Shown here: positions 1 through 5,663 of the stretch, in pieces | Numbering within the stretch: the first letter of the stretch is position 1 | How the letters are laid out: the number at the start of each line of letters is the position of its first letter | Assembly (NCBI GenBank): GCA_025355255.1 | Contig: JANYAA010000079.1 | Span: forward strand, 1-6,075 | Direction of reading: 5' to 3' | Origin: Chloroflexota bacterium | GTDB taxonomy: Bacteria; Chloroflexota; Limnocylindria; Limnocylindrales; CSP1-4 | Length of the DNA: 6,075 nucleotides | Translations under genes and position numbers: made by a program | The notes under the pieces: model-generated | The model's database searches: none | Seen by the model: the letters and a program-made list of their open reading frames with translations, nothing else | What the model was told of the DNA's origin: nothing

Positions 1-1589
1 TCGACGCCCATGCGGCCAATGCCAGCATTGGGCTTGGGTATCTGGACACCAACCTCAAGGACGCGGGGGTCACCAAGCTAGAGTGCCCCGACGCTCAGAC
101 GCTGATCGCGTACACCACTGACCAGTCGGACCGGATCTACCAGATCTACCTGCCCATCCTGCCCAAGCACGTCTGGGGCAAGTTCACCTACAAGACCATC
201 GGGGACCAGACCTTTGACGCCCCGCTCGTGGGCACAGGCCCCTACACCCTCGCCGAGTGGAAGACGGGTCAGTACATGCGGTTTGTCCGCAACCCGCACT
301 ATTGGGGCAAGCAGGGGTTTGCGGACGAGGTTGTCCTCAAGATCTTCAGCAGCAGCGACACGATGGTCCAGGCCCTCAAGTCCGGGGACCTTGACTACGC
401 GCACGGCGTGAACGCCGCCCAGTTCACCGCGCTCAAGTCTCAGGCCGGCATGACGGCCGTGGTTGGCGCCTCAAACGGCTGGACGCAGCTGGCGTTCAAC
501 ACCTACGGGACGGGCACCGGCAAGACCATCAAGAACGGCGGTCCGTCCACCAAGGCGCTCCTCGATCCTGCCTTCCGCGACGCCCTCGGCTATGCGGTGG
601 ACAAGAAGCTGCTCCTGGACCGCGTCCTCGGCGGCTACGGGGACCTCGGGACCACCATCGTGCCGCCGGTTCTGGGCCAGTTCCATGTGGAGCCCGCCCA
701 CCCGCGCACCTTCAGCATCGACGTGGCCAAGCAGAAGCTCGATGCGGCGGGCTACCCGCTTGACGCGAAGGGCAAGCGCCTGGACAAGGAGGGCAAGCCC
801 ATCGTCCTGCGCCTGGTGCTGCCGGATTCGGACGAGAACTACGCAAAGGCCGCCGAGTTCGTCAAGGACTGGTATGGCCAGCTTGGCATCGACGTGCAGA
901 GCGCGGTCTACGACAGCGGGACGCTGACAACCCTGCTCCTGCCCCCGGAGGCCGGCGGCAAGGGCAACCTCGCCAAGTACGACATTGAGCTCTGGGCATG
1001 GGCAGGCAACCCCGACCCGAACGCGCTGCTGTCGAACTTCCTGTGTGACGAGATCGGCAACTTGTCCGACAGCAACTACTGCAACCCGGCGTACGACGCG
1101 ATGTACGCCCAGGAGTCAAAGCTATCTGGCGATGCGCGCAAGGCGATCCTTGCCGACATGCAGAACCTGATCTACGACCAGGCCGTGTACGACATCCTGT
1201 ATTACGACGCCAACCTTGACGTCTACCGGAACGACCGGTTTGCGGGCTGGGTCAACATGCCGGCCAACGGCACACCGCTCTTCACATACGGCACCCTCGA
1301 CTACACGCTGCTGACCGATGCGACTGCTGTTCCAACGCCGGGGCCAACCGCGACGCCCGGGCCGTCCGGGGCCGGAACGCCTGCGCCGTCCGACGGCGCC
1401 TCGCCCGCAGCCACGGCCGCAGCATCGCCCGCAGCATCGCCCGCCGCATCGCCCGCCCCCGGTGGTTCTTCGGGCGGCGGGGACAGCACGCCCATGCTTC
1501 TTGTGGGCGTGGTGGCCGTCATCGCGGTCGTGGGTGGCGTCGTGCTCATGCGCCGTCGCGGCGCCGGGGCCGACAAGGAAGACGAGTGA
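1..1589 (+). CDS. ABC transporter solute-binding protein, family 5 (peptide/nickel type), C-terminally membrane-anchored; 5'-partial
   Basis: This is the extracellular receptor that captures substrate and delivers it to the permeases encoded just downstream. The reading frame is open from the left edge (first full codon at 3), giving 528 visible residues; the signal peptide and first lobe lie outside the window. Family signs are VGTGPYTL (visible residues 76-83), NPHYWG (97-102), a segment containing LAFNTY followed by FRDALGYAVDKK, and SDSNYCNPAYDAMY near the end of the domain. Cys348 and Cys360 lie where E. coli DppA has a disulfide, so a disulfide is plausible. The folded domain ends near nt 1316. 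It is followed by a 59-residue Pro/Ala/Ser/Thr/Gly linker (1317-1493), a 19-residue hydrophobic helix (1494-1550), and an RRR-led charged tail ending DKEDE. That layout predicts anchoring by the C-terminus with the tail in the cytoplasm. Family and role are secure; the substrate is unknown. Confidence 0.93.
   Translation, partial: DAHAANASIGLGYLDTNLKDAGVTKLECPDAQTLIAYTTDQSDRIYQIYLPILPKHVWGKFTYKTIGDQTFDAPLVGTGPYTLAEWKTGQYMRFVRNPHYWGKQGFADEVVLKIFSSSDTMVQALKSGDLDYAHGVNAAQFTALKSQAGMTAVVGASNGWTQLAFNTYGTGTGKTIKNGGPSTKALLDPAFRDALGYAVDKKLLLDRVLGGYGDLGTTIVPPVLGQFHVEPAHPRTFSIDVAKQKLDAAGYPLDAKGKRLDKEGKPIVLRLVLPDSDENYAKAAEFVKDWYGQLGIDVQSAVYDSGTLTTLLLPPEAGGKGNLAKYDIELWAWAGNPDPNALLSNFLCDEIGNLSDSNYCNPAYDAMYAQESKLSGDARKAILADMQNLIYDQAVYDILYYDANLDVYRNDRFAGWVNMPANGTPLFTYGTLDYTLLTDATAVPTPGPTATPGPSGAGTPAPSDGASPAATAAASPAASPAASPAPGGSSGGGDSTPMLLVGVVAVIAVVGGVVLMRRRGAGADKEDE
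1317..1493 (+). other. Disordered Pro/Ala/Ser/Thr linker of the solute-binding protein
   Basis: The encoded stretch runs from DATAVPTPGP to GGGDSTP and is almost entirely Pro, Ala, Ser, Thr and Gly, with no predicted fold. It separates the binding domain from the membrane helix. Its likely job is a flexible stalk letting the receptor reach the permeases, perhaps crossing the cell wall; that role is inferred. The similar PTPGP and ASPA-type linkers of secreted Chloroflexota and actinobacterial proteins are one basis for the taxonomic guess. Confidence 0.8.
1422..1457 (+). repeat. Three tandem 12-base repeats (GCATCGCCCGCM) in the linker
   Basis: Units lie at 1422-1433, 1434-1445 and 1446-1457 and differ only in the last base (A, C, C). 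They are in frame and encode Ala-Ser-Pro-Ala three times. A degenerate version precedes them, as TCGCCCGCAG at 1401-1410. The 12-base period keeps the frame, so copy number can change without breaking the protein. Confidence 0.9.
1494..1550 (+). other. C-terminal transmembrane anchor of the solute-binding protein
   Basis: The 19 codons encode an uninterrupted hydrophobic run beginning MLLVGVVAVIAVV and ending VVLM, with no charged residue. RRR follows at once, then a short acidic tail. By the positive-inside rule the tail is cytoplasmic and the binding domain outside. The run is not followed by a sorting-enzyme motif such as LPXTG, so covalent cell-wall attachment is not indicated. Confidence 0.85.
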
Positions 1590-1595
1590 CCACGG

Positions 1596-1615
1596 GCGCC
1601 GCGTGACGCGGTCGC
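1596..1615 (+). other. GC-rich hairpin between the binding-protein gene and the first permease gene
   Basis: GCGCCGCG (1596-1603) pairs with the segment 1607-1615 across a TGA triloop, giving eight G-C pairs with one bulged T at 1612. It begins seven bases after the binding-protein stop, and no T-run follows, so it does not look like a classical intrinsic terminator. In other importer operons, hairpins after the receptor gene stabilise its mRNA or thin out transcription into the permeases. A similar role here is inference, and chance pairing in GC-rich DNA is possible. Confidence 0.4.
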
Positions 1616-1640
1616 TTACGACTGGGGCTCAGGCGCGCCG

Positions 1641-2615
1641 GTGAGCGGGCGCTACCTGGGCCAGCGGGTGCTGCAGGCGCTGGGCACGATTGTGGCCATC
1701 GTCCTGCTCAACTTCCTGCTGTTCCGGCTCATGCCGGGATCGCCGGAGCGGATCCTGCTGCGCAACCCCAACCTGTCACCGCAGGTGGTGGAGGCAACCC
1801 GCGCCCGATGGGGCCTGGACAAGCCCCTGTTGCCGGACCAGCTGGTGGCCTACATCGGCTCCACGGTCCAGGGGGACTTTGGCTACTCCTTCAAGTTCCG
1901 CGGCCAGTCGGTCACCTCGGTCATCGCTGACCGGATTGGGCCGACGCTGCTCCTGGTGGGTCTGGGGGAGCTCATCTCGGCGATCGCCGGCATCGCCATC
2001 GGCGCTTACGCCGGCTGGCGCCGCGGCGGGCTGGTGGATCGGGTTGGCAGCGGCGCCAGCCTTGTCCTGTACTCCATGCCGTACTTCGTGATCGGCATGC
2101 CGCTGATCGTGATCTTTGCGGCCGGTCTGGGCTGGTTCCCAACCTCGGGGATGACATCCGTCGGGGGTGGAGACCGCCCGTTTCCGGCCAACCTCATCGA
2201 TCTCGCCCGGCATCTGGCGCTGCCGCTGGCCACGGTGTCGCTGGGGCTGATTGGCCAGTACTCCATCCTGATGCGCTCGGCGATCATCGAGACGCGCTCT
2301 GAGGACTACATCACCACGGCCCGCGCCAAGGGCCTGCGCGACGGGCGGGTCCTGCGCGCCCACGCGTTCCCCAACGCGATGCTCCCAATGGTGACGCTGA
2401 TCGCGATCAACCTCGGCTATGTGATTGGCGGCGCCATCACGGCCGAGATCGTGTTCTCGTGGCCCGGGCTGGGCACGCTCACCATCACCGCGCTCTCAGC
2501 ACGCGACTACCCGGTGCTCCAGGGGATCTTCCTGCTGGTGGCGGTGTCCGTGGTGCTGGCCAACCTCGCTGCGGACATCATCTACGGGATCCTTGACCCG
2601 AGGGTGCGCGGGTGA
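1641..2615 (+). CDS. dppB: Peptide-type ABC transporter permease, DppB/OppB family
   Basis: This membrane protein forms half of the import channel with the DppC-like partner. It has 324 residues, normal for the family. Predicted helices are at about 11-30, 101-124, 138-163, 193-214, 247-270 and 293-317, with the large extracellular loop after helix 1 typical of DppB. Family motifs are LMPGSP (30-35), RWGLDKP (56-62), GDFGYS (78-83) and the cytoplasmic ATPase-contact loop (EAA motif) at about 221-249, containing ARAKGL and HAFPNAMLP. The C-terminus ends in DPRVRG, as family members usually do. The GTG at 1641 is the only usable start in this frame after the preceding stop, and a weak AGG (1631-1633) lies seven bases before it. 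It follows the receptor gene by 51 bases and overlaps the next gene by four. Dipeptide versus oligopeptide or another substrate cannot be decided. Confidence 0.95.
   Translation: MSGRYLGQRVLQALGTIVAIVLLNFLLFRLMPGSPERILLRNPNLSPQVVEATRARWGLDKPLLPDQLVAYIGSTVQGDFGYSFKFRGQSVTSVIADRIGPTLLLVGLGELISAIAGIAIGAYAGWRRGGLVDRVGSGASLVLYSMPYFVIGMPLIVIFAAGLGWFPTSGMTSVGGGDRPFPANLIDLARHLALPLATVSLGLIGQYSILMRSAIIETRSEDYITTARAKGLRDGRVLRAHAFPNAMLPMVTLIAINLGYVIGGAITAEIVFSWPGLGTLTITALSARDYPVLQGIFLLVAVSVVLANLAADIIYGILDPRVRG
2600..2604 (+). promoter_or_regulatory. Ribosome binding site for the DppC-like gene
   Basis: GAGGG lies inside the end of the DppB-like gene, seven bases before the GTG at 2612. It is a good Shine-Dalgarno match and supports that start over later ones in the frame. 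Confidence 0.65.
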
Positions 2616-3559
2616 GCGCGACGATCTCCGTCGCCAGCGCCCGCTCCCAGCGCTGGCGCCTCCGGGGCACGCGGCTGCGCACCTTTGCTGCGCGATACTC
2701 GGGCCGCAAGGACGGGATGCTCGGCCTCGTGGTCCTTGCCGCGTTCACGGTGCTGGCGCTTGCGCCTGACCTCTTTGTGGGTCCCCTGGAGACCGCAACC
2801 CGCGCAACGGCCCACGCGTTTGACGCGCCCTCGGCCCAGCACTTCTTCGGCGCCGACGACCTTGGCCGCGACATGCTCAACCGGACCGTCCACGGGGCGC
2901 GGATCTCCATGACGATCGGCCTGCTGGCCACGGTGATCACGCTGGTGTTCGGCGTGGTGGTGGGCCTTGTGGCGGGCTACTCCGGCGGGCTGGTGGACAA
3001 CGTCCTGATGCGCGTGGCGGACTTCTTCCTCGTGCTGCCCACGTTTGTCCTTGCGCTGATCTTGGCGCCCGTGCTGATTGAGGTGGTGGGCGCCGATGCG
3101 GAGTTCCTCGGCATCCGGGCAACCCTGCTGGTCATCGTGGTGGTCATCGGCATCACCAGCTGGGCCGCCACGGCGCGCATCATCCGCTCGCAGACGCTGT
3201 CGCTCAAGCAGCGCATGTTTGTGGACCGGGCGCGCGTTGTGGGCGTTGGCCCAGGCCGGATCATCCTGCGCCACATCCTGCCCAACGTGGTCAACCTGAT
3301 TGTCGCCAACGCCGTGCTGACCTTTGCTACGGCCGTCCTGACCGAGACGACGCTCTCGTTCATCGGTCTGGGCGACCCGTTCCAGCCGTCATGGGGCCAG
3401 ATCCTCAATGGGGCTCAGAGCTCGGGCGCGGCTGGCCTCGGTGCGTGGTGGATGATCGCGCCGCCGGCGGCCAGCGTGGTGCTGGTGATCCTCGCGTTCA
3501 CGCTGATGGGCAACGCGCTTGACGACCTGCTCAACCCCAAAGCGAGGACGCGCCAGTGA
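2612..3559 (+). CDS. dppC: Peptide-type ABC transporter permease, DppC/OppC family
   Basis: Second channel subunit, pairing with the DppB-like protein. It has 315 residues. A basic, probably cytoplasmic N-terminus (several Arg up to residue 32) precedes helix 1 at about 35-52. The family block GADDLGRDMLNR (80-91) continues into GARISM. Further helices are at about 99-123, 139-157, 169-188, 226-250 and 281-300. The EAA loop that docks on an ATPase is at about 202-224, with DRARVVGVGPGR and RHILP; ETTLSFIGLG (245-254) is also typical. The end (NALDDLLNPK) differs in detail from the usual enterobacterial GDxLRDxLDP but keeps its position. The GTG start overlaps the previous stop as GTGA and has a good ribosome binding site. 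The stop overlaps the next start the same way. Confidence 0.95.
   Translation: MSATISVASARSQRWRLRGTRLRTFAARYSGRKDGMLGLVVLAAFTVLALAPDLFVGPLETATRATAHAFDAPSAQHFFGADDLGRDMLNRTVHGARISMTIGLLATVITLVFGVVVGLVAGYSGGLVDNVLMRVADFFLVLPTFVLALILAPVLIEVVGADAEFLGIRATLLVIVVVIGITSWAATARIIRSQTLSLKQRMFVDRARVVGVGPGRIILRHILPNVVNLIVANAVLTFATAVLTETTLSFIGLGDPFQPSWGQILNGAQSSGAAGLGAWWMIAPPAASVVLVILAFTLMGNALDDLLNPKARTRQ
3544..3548 (+). promoter_or_regulatory. Ribosome binding site for the DppD-like gene
   Basis: GAGGA lies seven bases before the GTG at 3556. It favours that start over the in-frame ATG at 3568, which has no comparable site in front of it. Confidence 0.65.
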
Positions 3560-4647
3560 GCGAGCCAATGGGCGAGCCTGCGATCGAGCCTGCGCTCACG
3601 CCGCCCCTCACGCCCGGGCAGATCCGCGGTCGGCGCCAGTGGCCCCTGCCCAAGCAGGCCGATCCGGCGGCACCGCTCCTCCAGGTTCGCAACCTGCAGA
3701 CCTACTTCAAGCTTGGCAGCGGCTGGGTAAAGGCCGTAGACGACGTCTCGTTTGGGCTGACGGACGGCGAGGCGCTTGGCCTTGTGGGCGAGTCCGGGTG
3801 CGGCAAGACCACCACGGCGCTCTCGCTTGTGCGGCTCCTGCCGACCAACGGGCGGATCCGAGGCGGCAGCGTGGAGCTGTTTGGGATTGACCTTGTCGCG
3901 AAGAGCGATCTGGCGCTCCAGCGCTATCGCTGGCGCGAGATCAGCATCATCTTCCAGGGCGCCATGAACGCGCTGAACCCGGTGATCCAGGTCCGCCGCC
4001 AGATTGCCGAGCCCATCCGGTACCGGCTGGGCCAGTCCGAGGCCGCGTCGCAGAAGCGGGCCGAGGAGCTGCTGGATCTGGTGGGCATCCCCAGCCGGCG
4101 GCTTGGCGCCTACCCGCACGAGCTCTCGGGCGGGATGCGCCAGCGGGCGATGATCGCGATGGCGCTGGCCTGCGATCCGGCCATCGTCATCGGCGATGAG
4201 CCCACCACCGCGCTCGACGCGATGGTCCAGGCGCAGATCCTCCAGCTCCTGGAGCAGCTCCGCCGGGAGCTGGGCCTCTCGCTGATCCTCATCACGCACG
4301 ACCTGTCCGTCGTGGCCGAGACGTGCGACCGGGTGCTGGTGATGTACGCGGGACGCGTTGCCGAGGAGGGTCCCGTGGCGCGCGTCTTCACGGAGCCGCG
4401 CCACCCGTACACGCGCAAGCTGCTGGGCGCGTTCCCCAATATCCGGTCCGACCGGCGCACGCTGGAGACCATCCCGGGCGAGCCGCCCAACCTGCTCAAC
4501 CCGCCGCCGGGCTGCCGCTTTGCGCCGCGCTGCCCGCAGGTGATGCCCGTGTGCACCGAGGTGGTGCCGCCAGAAGCCGTGTTTGCCGATGGGGTGCGTG
4601 TCGCCTGCCACCTGTACGAGACACCGGTCCACGAGACGCCGGCATGA
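3556..4647 (+). CDS. dppD: Peptide-type ABC transporter ATP-binding protein, DppD/OppD family
   Basis: Cytoplasmic ATPase that powers transport with the DppF-like partner. It has 363 residues. All catalytic parts are intact: Walker A GESGCGKT (78-85), Q-loop Gln134, signature LSGGMRQR (190-197), Walker B VIGDEP (211-216) with Glu215, D-loop TALD (218-221) and switch His248. The peptide-transporter C-terminal domain (oligo_HPY type) begins near HPY (283-285). It carries Cys320, Cys326, Cys333 and Cys351, matching the four-cysteine Fe-S site described for a DppD crystal structure; metal binding here is inferred. About 40 residues precede the ATPase fold and are Pro-rich up to residue 20, longer than usual. 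The GTG start is chosen from the GTGA overlap and its ribosome binding site; starting at ATG 3568 would remove four residues. The end overlaps the next gene as ATGA. Confidence 0.95.
   Translation: MSEPMGEPAIEPALTPPLTPGQIRGRRQWPLPKQADPAAPLLQVRNLQTYFKLGSGWVKAVDDVSFGLTDGEALGLVGESGCGKTTTALSLVRLLPTNGRIRGGSVELFGIDLVAKSDLALQRYRWREISIIFQGAMNALNPVIQVRRQIAEPIRYRLGQSEAASQKRAEELLDLVGIPSRRLGAYPHELSGGMRQRAMIAMALACDPAIVIGDEPTTALDAMVQAQILQLLEQLRRELGLSLILITHDLSVVAETCDRVLVMYAGRVAEEGPVARVFTEPRHPYTRKLLGAFPNIRSDRRTLETIPGEPPNLLNPPPGCRFAPRCPQVMPVCTEVVPPEAVFADGVRVACHLYETPVHETPA
4633..4636 (+). promoter_or_regulatory. Weak ribosome binding site for the DppF-like gene
   Basis: GAGA lies seven bases before the ATG at 4644. 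It is a partial match only, so initiation probably leans on coupling to the upstream gene through the ATGA overlap. Confidence 0.4.
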
Positions 4648-5663
4648 CGGAACTGCTGCGGCTCACCGGTCTGGAGGTCCACTTCCCGGTCCGGGGCAGC
4701 GTCCTTGACGCGCTCCGCCGCCGGCCCCGCCGCGTGGTCCGGGCCGTGGATGGGATTGACCTTGCCATCGAGCGCGGCGAAGTCCTGGCCCTGGTGGGCG
4801 AATCCGGCTCCGGCAAGACCACCACCGGCCGAGTGATCGTGAAGCTCACCAGCCAGACCACCGGGTCCATCGTCTTTGACGGGCAGGACGTGTCCAGGCT
4901 GTGGGGGACCCGCCGGCTGCGCGACTACCGCCGCCGCGTCCAGTGCATCTTCCAGGACCCGTACGAGACGCTTGACCCGAAGCAGACCATCCACGATTTT
5001 GTGGGGGAGCCGCTGGAGGTCAACCACGTTGGCTCGGGCGCGGTGGAGCGCGAGACGATGATCATGGGCTCGCTTGAGGCGGCCGGTCTCCGCCCTGCCG
5101 CGGACTTCGCGTTCCGCTACCCGCACGAGCTATCCGGCGGCCAGCGCCAGCGCGCGGTGATCGCCGGGGCGCTGGTCCTGAACCCGCAGCTTGTGGTTGC
5201 CGACGAGCCGGTGAGCATGCTGGACGTCTCCATCCGGACCGAGCTGCTGCGCCTGATGCTGGACCTGCGCCGCGAGCGTGACCTCACCTACCTGTTCATC
5301 ACGCACGATCTGTCGCTGGCCTGGGTCATCGCCGACAGGATTGCGGTGATGTATCTGGGCAAGATCATGGAACTGGGCCCGGCGGAGCAGATCATCTCGG
5401 CGCCGCGCCATCCCTACACGGCGGCGCTGGTGTCCGTGGCGCCCTCGCCTGAGCCGCCGGCCGCGGGCGAGCGCGCAAAGCGGACGATCCTCGTGGGCGA
5501 AACGCCTGACGCCGCGGCCATCCCGCCAGGCTGCCGCTTCCACACGCGCTGTCCGCTGGTGTTTGACCGCTGCCGAACAGACGAGCCGCCGCTGATCGAC
5601 GTGGGCGCCGGCCAATCCGCGGCGTGCTGGCTGGCCGAGCCTGGCCCGGGGACCGCCCGCTAG
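4644..5663 (+). CDS. dppF: Peptide-type ABC transporter ATP-binding protein, DppF/OppF family
   Basis: Second cytoplasmic ATPase of the importer, expected to form a heterodimer with the DppD-like protein. It has 339 residues. Walker A is GESGSGKT (52-59), Q-loop Gln104 in FQDP, signature LSGGQRQR (163-170), Walker B VVADEP (184-189) with Glu188, D-loop SMLD (191-194) and switch His221. The C-terminal HPY domain starts near 256 and contains Cys297, Cys303, Cys310 and Cys328, with the same spacing as in the DppD-like protein. The frame stays open upstream to 4323, but the ATG at 4644 is chosen: it overlaps the previous stop (ATGA), homology begins there (MTELLRLTGL), and the upstream part is only the out-of-frame reading of the DppD-like gene. 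The DppF assignment over DppD rests on gene order, the shorter N-terminus and the FQDPYETLDP block. The stop TAG overlaps the stop of the opposing gene. Confidence 0.95.
   Translation: MTELLRLTGLEVHFPVRGSVLDALRRRPRRVVRAVDGIDLAIERGEVLALVGESGSGKTTTGRVIVKLTSQTTGSIVFDGQDVSRLWGTRRLRDYRRRVQCIFQDPYETLDPKQTIHDFVGEPLEVNHVGSGAVERETMIMGSLEAAGLRPAADFAFRYPHELSGGQRQRAVIAGALVLNPQLVVADEPVSMLDVSIRTELLRLMLDLRRERDLTYLFITHDLSLAWVIADRIAVMYLGKIMELGPAEQIISAPRHPYTAALVSVAPSPEPPAAGERAKRTILVGETPDAAAIPPGCRFHTRCPLVFDRCRTDEPPLIDVGAGQSAACWLAEPGPGTAR
5660..5663. other. Shared CTAG: overlapping stop codons of two convergent genes
   Basis: The plus-strand stop TAG (5661-5663) and the minus-strand stop TAG (5662-5660) are both read from one CTAG palindrome. 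The coding regions overlap by four bases, and no hairpin with a T-run is evident at the junction, so any terminators must lie inside the opposing genes or be factor-dependent. Confidence 0.95.

Noticed and set aside
228..230. GTG as the start of the solute-binding protein
   Set aside because: Typical binding-protein sequence (for example YLPILPKHVWG) continues in the same frame before it to the window edge, so this GTG is an internal valine in VGTGPYTL.
1596..1615. Reading the hairpin as an intrinsic terminator that ends the receptor transcript
   Set aside because: No T-run follows the stem, and the permease genes behind it have no visible promoter of their own; kept only as a possible mRNA-level element.
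1776..2363. 195-codon minus-strand open frame inside the DppB-like gene
   Set aside because: Complement of a clear permease; no independent motif or start signal.
2582..3274. 230-codon minus-strand frame, very rich in His, Arg, Gln and Asp
   Set aside because: The odd composition follows directly from reading the complement of codons for hydrophobic membrane helices in the DppC-like gene.
3415..4632. 405-codon open frame on the minus strand, opposite the DppD-like gene
   Set aside because: It lies wholly antisense to an intact ATPase gene, and its composition (rich in Arg, His, Ala, Gly, Leu, with no fold motif) is what the complement of GC-rich codons gives. No supporting ribosome site or neighbour was seen.
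4323..4643. Upstream extension of the DppF-like frame, adding 107 residues
   Set aside because: It is the out-of-frame reading of the end of the DppD-like gene; family similarity begins only at the ATG at 4644, which also forms the ATGA overlap.
4110..5126. 338-codon minus-strand open frame across the two ATPase genes
   Set aside because: It spans the junction of two well-supported plus-strand genes and resembles no family I know; best explained as a GC-rich shadow.
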